Assembly (NCBI GenBank): GCA_937960435.1
Contig: CALGPN010000013.1
Span: 1-41,262 of the forward strand
DNA length: 41,262 nt
Source: an uncultured Desulfosoma sp.
GTDB taxonomy: Bacteria > Desulfobacterota > Syntrophobacteria > Syntrophobacterales > DSM-9756
Direction: 5' to 3'
Below the pieces are notes generated by a model. It had not been told where the DNA came from, did no database searches, and saw nothing but the letters and a program-made list of their open reading frames with translations. This document shows positions 36,752 to 41,262 of this stretch, piece after piece. The translations under genes were made by a program, and so were the position numbers. Within the stretch, counting starts at the first letter, position 1. Every line of letters starts with the position of its first letter.

Positions 36752-36779
36752 TTGACAGAAAAACGACCAACATTATTTT
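36752..36779 (+). promoter_or_regulatory. Promoter of hsp20
   Basis: TTGACA (36752-36757), 16 bases, and TATTTT (36774-36779) form a plausible sigma-70 promoter, 58 bases before the Hsp20 start. The sequence also begins CTTGAC, reminiscent of a heat-shock sigma -35 element, but I see no matching CCCCAT -10 box. No CIRCE element is present. Confidence 0.5.
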
Positions 36780-36837
36780 ACTGGTGCGATCGGGAACGAT
36801 AAGTTCCTAAAAATCATCACAAAAGGAGGTATTGGAC

Positions 36838-37281
36838 ATGCTCGGATTGGTTCCTCGCACCCGTAGGGAGTCGCTCCTGGCATGGCCCAGGGCCTTCGAT
36901 TGGATGGATCGGTTCTTTGAAGAAGCCCTTCCCGCCGTGTGGGGCGACGAAAAGGTTCTGATGCCGGCCTTCGACATCTCCGAAACGGAAGACAAGATCG
37001 TCGTGAAGGCGGATCTTCCCGGCGTGGATGTGAAGGATCTGGACATCAGCATTACGGAAAATGTGTTGACGGTCAAAGGAGAGAAGCGGCAGGAAAAGGA
37101 AGAAAAGGGCGAGTCCTTCCATCGTGTGGAGCGCCGGTACGGGGCTTTCTCCCGAAGCTTCAGTCTGCCGGCTGAGGTGAAAGCGGAGGGCGTCGAGGCG
37201 GTTTACAAGGACGGTGTCCTGCGCATTGAGATTCCGAAGGCCGAGGCCTCTCGACCGAAGAGAATCGAAGTGAAACACTAA
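36838..37281 (+). CDS. Small heat-shock protein (Hsp20/alpha-crystallin)
   Basis: A 147-residue ATP-independent holdase chaperone that binds unfolding proteins. The alpha-crystallin domain is at about residues 40-140, with FDISETEDKIVVKADLPGVD, VLTVKGEKRQEKEEKGE, and the signature GVLRIEIPK; the C-terminal IxV-like motif RIEVKH is at the end. The ATG at 36838 is chosen because AAGGAGG lies eight bases upstream; a TTG at 36832 is too close to it. It has its own promoter and terminator, and the leader could fold over the ribosome binding site. Confidence 0.95.
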   Translation: MLGLVPRTRRESLLAWPRAFDWMDRFFEEALPAVWGDEKVLMPAFDISETEDKIVVKADLPGVDVKDLDISITENVLTVKGEKRQEKEEKGESFHRVERRYGAFSRSFSLPAEVKAEGVEAVYKDGVLRIEIPKAEASRPKRIEVKH

Positions 37282-37319
37282 TCGAAAACCGAACGATGAG
37301 CCTGAGGGCTCACGGAAAG

Positions 37320-37346
37320 AGCGGGGGTTTTTCCCCCGCTTTTTTT
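37320..37346 (+). terminator. Terminator of hsp20
   Basis: AGCGGGGG-TTTTT-CCCCCGCT followed by TTTTTT: a perfect 8-bp GC-rich stem, a five-base loop and a T-run, 38 bases after the hsp20 stop. Confidence 0.95.
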
Positions 37347-37442
37347 ATACTGAGCCCGGAAAGTGCCCGCGATTCGGGCATGGTTCTTTATTCGTCGCCT
37401 TCGTGCGACGCTGTGTCCTAAGCCCTCATGAAGAGAGGCACT

Positions 37443-38279
37443 ATGAAAAGAAAGCTGGTTGCCCTGGCGTGGGTTTTATGGATGGTGTGGGACGGCTCTG
37501 TGGCCTTCGCGGCTCGGCAGGATGCGCAGGCACAGGACTGTGCTCTTGTGTCCCATGTGATTCGAGTGATGGCGCAGGGAGATCGGGTTGAAGGCGCTCT
37601 TTATGTGCCCCAAGGTTTCCAAGGGGAGGAAAGGTCCTCGCATCCCATGTTGATTCTTTCCCACGGCTTTTCCAGGGACTACGGGCGCCACGTGGCCAAC
37701 GCCATCGCTTATGCCTGCGCCGGCATCGTCACCTACACCCCCAATCTTGTCCCCATTGATGCGTGGGCATTGGATGACGAGCGACAAGTGGCGAACGTCG
37801 TCGATCATGTCAAATGGTTGCGCCAGAAGGCATCAGATCCGACGGATGCCTTGTACGGTGTGGGGGATCCATGGCGAATCGCACTGGGGGGCCATAGCGC
37901 GGGAGGCGCGGTCAGCGTTGAGGCCGCAGAAAAATTGCAAAAAGAGGGCATTCCCATATCGGCTCTCGTTCTCTTGGATGCCGTTCCGGGGCAAGGGACT
38001 CTGGAGGCAGCGGCGCGGGTTGAGCCTCTTCCTGTGATCAGTCTGCGTTCGCGTCCCGGACCGTGCAACGCCTTTGGCTCTGCCCGAGATTTGGAGGAAG
38101 CTTTCCCCTTCCCTGTGCAGTCCGACTTCTTTTCATCGGCGACGCATTGCGATCCCGAATCCCCGACGGATGTCCTCTGTCGTCTGCTTTGTGGGGGCAG
38201 TTCGGAAGAGGCGCGGCTGACATATCGTGAGAAGGTATTGGAATTTCTCAAAGGCACTCTCTTTCTTGCGGATCGTTGA
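37443..38279 (+). CDS. Secreted alpha/beta hydrolase
   Basis: A 278-residue exported hydrolase. A signal peptide (MKRKLVALAWVLWMVWDGSV, then AFAA) is followed by a serine-hydrolase fold: LILSHGFSRDYGRHVANAIA (oxyanion region) and the nucleophile elbow GGHSAGG, plus VLLDAVPGQG and SATHCDPESP, which could supply Asp and His. Several cysteines in the mature part suggest disulfides. It resembles the chlorophyllase/dienelactone-hydrolase-like group, but the substrate cannot be told. The ATG at 37443 follows GAGAGG; an ATG at 37428 is possible. It is alone, between a terminator and the riboswitch region. Confidence 0.82.
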   Translation: MKRKLVALAWVLWMVWDGSVAFAARQDAQAQDCALVSHVIRVMAQGDRVEGALYVPQGFQGEERSSHPMLILSHGFSRDYGRHVANAIAYACAGIVTYTPNLVPIDAWALDDERQVANVVDHVKWLRQKASDPTDALYGVGDPWRIALGGHSAGGAVSVEAAEKLQKEGIPISALVLLDAVPGQGTLEAAARVEPLPVISLRSRPGPCNAFGSARDLEEAFPFPVQSDFFSSATHCDPESPTDVLCRLLCGGSSEEARLTYREKVLEFLKGTLFLADR

Positions 38280-38379
38280 CTCATGCTTCTCATCAGCCAT
38301 TTAGGAGAGGTTGGCCGGCTGCGACTTAGGCTTGACATTCTGGGATCTTCATGGCAATGACCGGATACGGTTGGGATAA

Positions 38380-38553
38380 GGTTTTCCAGCATCCCGGAAC
38401 ACGGTGCAAATCCGTGGCGGTCCCGCCGCTGTGATCGGGGATGAGAGAGCGCAGAGGTCCGAAATGGCGGACCGGTCACTTTCGGGGTCCACCTCGAGGG
38501 GAAGGCCGCGCTACCTCAGAGGATCCGAGAGCCAGAAGACCTGCTGGAAAACC
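38380..38553 (+). promoter_or_regulatory. Cobalamin (B12) riboswitch aptamer
   Basis: The closing helix GGTTTTCCAGC (38380-38390) with GCTGGAAAACC (38543-38553) is a perfect 11-bp match. Within it are the core GGAACACGGTGCAAATCCGT followed by GGCGGTCCCGCCGCTGTGAT, and the B12 box AGCCAGAAGACCTGC (38530-38544), all hallmarks of adenosylcobalamin/cobalamin aptamers. A TTGACA (38332-38337) upstream may be the -35 box, but I see no good -10. A terminator hairpin follows at 38581. It should lower expression of the peptide and radical SAM genes when B12 is plentiful. Confidence 0.93.
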
Positions 38554-38580
38554 CAATGCCGGGTAACCGATGGCAAAGGA

Positions 38581-38628
38581 AGCCCGGGGCGAATCGGCGT
38601 GATGCGGATTGGCTCCGGGCTTTTTCTT
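38581..38628 (+). terminator. Riboswitch-controlled terminator
   Basis: AGCCCGGGGC-G-AATC (38581-38595) pairs with GATT-G-GCTCCGGGCT (38607-38621) across one mismatch, followed by TTTTTCTTT. It lies between the cobalamin aptamer and the peptide gene, so it is the expression platform of the riboswitch. Confidence 0.88.
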
Positions 38629-38680
38629 TGGCGGCCCGCGGTCCTTGAATGAATGCGAACAACGAGAAGGAGGAAGCACA

Positions 38681-38800
38681 ATGAAGAAAGAGGCTCGCAT
38701 CATTTCTTATCGGCGACGTTGTCGGAAACTTGGCGACTCGACGGGGCTTTCCCATTACATCCTGCTCACCCCCACTAAGAAAGACAAACAGGACAAATAG
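38681..38800 (+). CDS. cbpA: RiPP-type precursor peptide (CbpA-like)
   Basis: A 39-residue peptide with an excellent ribosome binding site (AGAAGGAGGAAGCACA). The N-terminal part MKKEARIISYRRRCRKLGDS is basic; the C-terminal part TGLSHYILLTPTKKDKQDK ends in a Lys/Asp-rich tail. Its stop codon directly abuts the ATG of a radical SAM/SPASM enzyme. A short, basic peptide before such an enzyme is the standard layout of a ribosomally made, post-translationally modified peptide. The cobalamin riboswitch upstream fits, as I recall it, the family called CbpA. The modified residue is unknown; Cys14, Tyr26 and the Thr/Ser residues are candidates. Confidence 0.8.
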   Translation: MKKEARIISYRRRCRKLGDSTGLSHYILLTPTKKDKQDK

Positions 38801-40192
38801 ATGAACGATGCGGTAGTCAAAACGGGCCCTCCCCGCTATGCCAATAGCGGATGGGGGCCTTCGTTTTCCGTTCTGGACATTGGGTTAGCCGATCGTGTGG
38901 CGGTGCTGGAACCGGAAAGCGCCTTCTGGGCCATCGTCGATGGGAGCGCTCTGCCGGAGGCTCTGTCCGGGCGCGTGCTTGAAGCGTTCGTGGATCGTCA
39001 GGAAAGCTTTCGCCAAGAAATGGACCGCCTGCGCTTCGGTTTGAAGCCTTCGGCCGTCTATTTCAACCCCACGGAGCGGTGCAACTTCAACTGCACGTAC
39101 TGCTATTTGCCCGAAGAGATGCGCCGCAGCGGCAAGACCATGAGTGCCCAAGAAGTCGCTGCGGCCTTGGAACGGCTCGCGGCCTATTTCGACAGGACGC
39201 TGGAGCCGGGGGTCAAACCCCAACTCATCTTCCACGGCTCAGAACCCATGCTGGCCCGAGAGGCTGTTTTCGCCGCCATCGATCGCTTCCGCGACCGGTT
39301 TCTTTTCGGGATTCAGACCAACGCCACTCTTTTGGACGAAGAGGCCGTCGATTTTCTCACCTCGCACGGGGTGGGTATCGGCATTTCGCTGGACGCTCAT
39401 GAGGCGCCCGTGGCCGATGCCGTCCGGAAGAACTGGCAAGGACATGGGGCCTTTACCCAGGTGGTCCGGGTCATGGAGCGTCTTGCCTCCTATCCGGCCT
39501 TCAATGTCATTACGACGGTGACTCGGGAAAATGTGCCGTTGCTTCCCGAACTCGTGGATTTTTATCACGATGCCGGTGTTCGCGTCGTGATGTTCAATCC
39601 GGTGCGGTGCACTCGAAGCGGCGGCATGGCCCTCAAACCTGAGGACAGTGTCTTGGCGGAGGCTTTTTGTGCGGCATTGGATCGAACGTACGCCCTTTTT
39701 GAAGCGACGGGGCGCCCGCTCGTGGTAGCCAACTTCGCCAACGTCTTGGCGGGAATCCTCGGACCGACGGGTCGCCGGCTCATGTGCGACATTTCCCCGT
39801 GCGGCGGCGGAAGATGTTTCATGGCCGTCTCCGCCCAAGGGGATCTTTTCCCCTGCAGTGAGTTTATCGGCTTTCCGGAGTATCGCGGTGGGAATCTTTT
39901 TCGGGACGATTTGGACGGAGTCTTGAAAAGCGCCCCGTTCCGGGCGGTGACGACTCGGGTGGTGGAAAACATCGACCCGTGTCGGCGATGTGCCGTTCGG
40001 CATTTTTGCGGGGCGCCCTGTCCTGCGGAAGTCCAAGCAGTGAATGGCGGACTGGAGTCCCCTAGTCCTTACTGCCGCTTTTATGAGGAGCAGATCCGAT
40101 ACGCCTTTCGTGTGATCGCCCAGGGCCGGGAGATGGCGTATCTTTGGGACGGCTGGGACGAAGAGACGGAAGAAACCTATCGGTGTGCATGA
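38801..40192 (+). CDS. cbpB: Peptide-modifying radical SAM/SPASM enzyme (CbpB-like)
   Basis: A 463-residue radical SAM maturase that should modify the peptide encoded just before it. The radical SAM cluster motif C94-X3-C98-X2-C101 lies in NPTERCNFNCTYCYLP. The SAM-binding region includes LIFHGSEPML, FGIQTNATLLDEEAVDFL and GISLDAH. The C-terminal SPASM domain has C329, C334, C339, C352, C394, C397, C403, C407 and C425, matching the CX2CX5CX3CXnC hallmark for two auxiliary 4Fe-4S clusters. The N-terminal 80 residues are probably a peptide-binding domain. It is translated right after the precursor (zero-base spacing). Control by the cobalamin riboswitch links it to B12 status. Confidence 0.88.
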   Translation: MNDAVVKTGPPRYANSGWGPSFSVLDIGLADRVAVLEPESAFWAIVDGSALPEALSGRVLEAFVDRQESFRQEMDRLRFGLKPSAVYFNPTERCNFNCTYCYLPEEMRRSGKTMSAQEVAAALERLAAYFDRTLEPGVKPQLIFHGSEPMLAREAVFAAIDRFRDRFLFGIQTNATLLDEEAVDFLTSHGVGIGISLDAHEAPVADAVRKNWQGHGAFTQVVRVMERLASYPAFNVITTVTRENVPLLPELVDFYHDAGVRVVMFNPVRCTRSGGMALKPEDSVLAEAFCAALDRTYALFEATGRPLVVANFANVLAGILGPTGRRLMCDISPCGGGRCFMAVSAQGDLFPCSEFIGFPEYRGGNLFRDDLDGVLKSAPFRAVTTRVVENIDPCRRCAVRHFCGAPCPAEVQAVNGGLESPSPYCRFYEEQIRYAFRVIAQGREMAYLWDGWDEETEETYRCA

Positions 40193-40226
40193 GGATGCGC
40201 AGGACCGCGGGATCGATAGCCACGCC

Positions 40227-40262
40227 GGGTGGAGGCCTGCTAAAGGGCCTCCACCCTCATTT
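40227..40262. terminator. Terminator after the radical SAM gene
   Basis: GGGTGGAGGCC and GGCCTCCACCC form a perfect 11-bp stem with an 8-base loop, followed by TCATTTATT. The T-run is weak, but the strong stem lies between two convergent genes and can serve both strands. Confidence 0.75.
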
Positions 40263-40288
40263 ATTCCCTTCAACCTATCACATCTCGA

Positions 40289-40765
40289 TTATTGCCAACT
40301 GGTGATATCCGCGTTTTCGCCCTCTCCGCCTTCGTGACCGTCGGCACCTAGAGAATACAAATCATAATCCCCATGCTGCCCCGGAGAGCGGTAAATGTAG
40401 TCCCGACCCCACGGGTCTTTGGGAACGTCTTTGGGGAGATAGGGCCCATCCCATGTGTCGTATCCCGGATTGACCCGAAGGGCCGACAGACCCTGTTCCG
40501 TGGTGGGGTAACGACCAACGTCCAAACGGTAGGCATCCAAGGCCGTTCCCAGCAAGGCGATCTGCGCCTTCGCGGCCTTGATCTTCGAGGTTCCGACCTT
40601 TTGAAACATCTTGGGAGCCACCAAAGCCGCCAATAAACCTAAGATCACCATGACGATCAAAAGTTCGATCAAGGTGAATCCTCGACCGACTCGCGCGGGG
40701 TGATTCTTCCTGAGTGGCCGGAAGGCTTCTTGAGTTGAATGGATCACGTCCGCTTCACCTTTCAT
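40289..40765 (-). CDS. gspG: Type II secretion major pseudopilin GspG
   Basis: Major pseudopilin that forms the pseudopilus of the type II secretion system. The 158-residue product has the prepilin peptidase site GRGFTLIELLIVMVILGLLA (cleavage between G29 and F30, Glu at +5), then the globular domain with GRYPTTEQGLSALRV, WDGPYLPKDVPKDPWGRDYIY and the calcium-binding DLYSLGADGHEGGEGENADI at the C-terminus. The 29-residue leader is long. No other gsp gene is next to it in the window. AGGATCTCAGC precedes the ATG on the minus strand. Confidence 0.94.
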   Translation of the reverse strand: MKGEADVIHSTQEAFRPLRKNHPARVGRGFTLIELLIVMVILGLLAALVAPKMFQKVGTSKIKAAKAQIALLGTALDAYRLDVGRYPTTEQGLSALRVNPGYDTWDGPYLPKDVPKDPWGRDYIYRSPGQHGDYDLYSLGADGHEGGEGENADITSWQ

Positions 40766-40937
40766 GCTGAGATCCTGTGCGTTCCAAATTGAACTGACCT
40801 ACTTTTCACCGAATTTCTTTTTACTCGCTCGGTGCAGCGTAAAGACTTTGGGGTCTTGTGTCAACTCTCGGCTTTAATTGTTTCAAAAAGCGGGTTAAAA
40901 GAAACCGAAATCATGCAGGCACGGTGAATGGCAAGCC

Positions 40938-41262
40938 ATGACTTTGATCGACATTATTCAAAAATTGCAACAAGAATCCCTCGGCCCCGAAGCGCTTCAG
41001 GCGTTGCTGGCGCAAGCTTTGCGAGAAATTGAGCCCCTGCGAAATGTCGCGACACGCGTTGAATTTTATCAACTTTCGAAGGCGATCGAAGCCCTCACTG
41101 TAGCTCAAGAGAAGACGGAGAAACACCTTGGGGAGCTGGTGGAGGCTGAAAAGCGCACCGAAGAACGTCTGGAAAAGCTCGCCGCTCGAGTGGAAGAACT
41201 CTCGGAAGCTCAAAGACGCACTGAAGAACGCCTCGAGAAGCTCGCCGCTCGTGTAGGAGAAC
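40938..41262 (+). CDS. Heptad-repeat coiled-coil protein (partial)
   Basis: Starts at the ATG at 40938 and runs off the right edge after 108 codons. The first 45 residues (TLIDIIQKLQQESLGPEALQ, then ALLAQALREIEPLRN) are helical. After them comes a charged coiled coil with a repeat of the form A-(E/Q)-K/R-R-TEERLEKLAARVEEL. I cannot name a function; proteins with such TEERLEKLA repeats are often linked to a nuclease-like or unknown C-terminal domain, which lies outside the window. The frame on the other strand here is only a shadow. Confidence 0.72.
   Translation, partial: MTLIDIIQKLQQESLGPEALQALLAQALREIEPLRNVATRVEFYQLSKAIEALTVAQEKTEKHLGELVEAEKRTEERLEKLAARVEELSEAQRRTEERLEKLAARVGE
41145..41262 (+). 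repeat. 63-base tandem repeat coding for 21-residue units
   Basis: Two copies, starting at 41145 and 41208, of a 63-base unit encoding RTEERLEKLAARV within a 21-residue module; a degenerate unit precedes it at 41103 at a 42-base spacing. Both spacings are multiples of the seven-residue heptad. The second copy is cut by the window edge. Confidence 0.8.

Overview
The window looks like chromosome of an anaerobic, flagellated Gram-negative bacterium of the deltaproteobacterial type (Desulfobacterota; a Syntrophobacter/Desulfacinum-like sulfate reducer or syntroph is my best guess). The reasons are the GC-rich codon use, thiolase, crotonase and acyl-CoA dehydrogenase genes of beta-oxidation type, a heterodisulfide-reductase (Hdr)/MvhD cluster, selenocysteine use, a sigma-28-type promoter in front of cheW-mcp, and a type II secretion pseudopilin. 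The taxonomy is inference. I see no insertion sequence, phage gene or CRISPR array.

Region 1 (1-15828, + strand) is an almost complete ribosomal super-operon in the classical order: tuf tail, S10 (rpsJ to rpsQ), spc (rplN to secY), adk, map, infA, rpmJ, and alpha (rpsM, rpsK, rpsD, rpoA, rplQ). rpmJ encodes only 37 residues. A near-consensus sigma-70 promoter lies before infA. Hairpins precede rpsD and rpoA, and a strong terminator closes the run. S14, S4, L24 and L36 are all the zinc-binding (cysteine-containing) types.

Region 2 (15829-18917) has a structured intergenic stretch, a small Cys-rich protein on the minus strand divergent from an EF-G (fusA-type) gene across a palindrome, and an S21-like gene.

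Region 3 (18972-23570, - strand) has acyl-CoA dehydrogenase, crotonase and thiolase in one operon whose -10 box is covered by a 20-base inverted repeat, then a TrkA/RCK-gated K+ channel, and tRNA-His(GTG).

Region 4 (23688-30731, + strand) is sensory: a sigma-28-type promoter, cheW, an MCP, a 590-base non-coding stretch with a second sigma-28-like promoter, and a lipoprotein periplasmic binding protein 6 bases from a hybrid histidine kinase.

Region 5 (30774-36656) is the most unusual operon. It encodes a hydrogenase-type maturation protease, a protein that fuses a helix-turn-helix DNA-binding domain to HdrC/HdrB-like iron-sulfur domains, a tandem (double) HdrA whose conserved active-region Cys is a UGA codon followed by a good bacterial SECIS hairpin (selenocysteine), an MvhD protein and a small CxxC protein. 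The first three junctions are overlaps. Repeats at the promoter could be an operator, possibly for the HTH-Hdr protein itself.

Region 6 (36752-41262) has an Hsp20, a secreted alpha/beta hydrolase, then a cobalamin riboswitch with a transcription terminator controlling a 39-residue peptide gene and a radical SAM/SPASM maturase directly abutting it: a B12-regulated RiPP-type system. A minus-strand GspG pseudopilin and the start of a heptad-repeat coiled-coil protein close the window.

The strongest candidates for new biology are the Hdr operon (redox-enzyme/DNA-binding fusion plus selenoprotein HdrA) and the B12-riboswitch peptide cassette.
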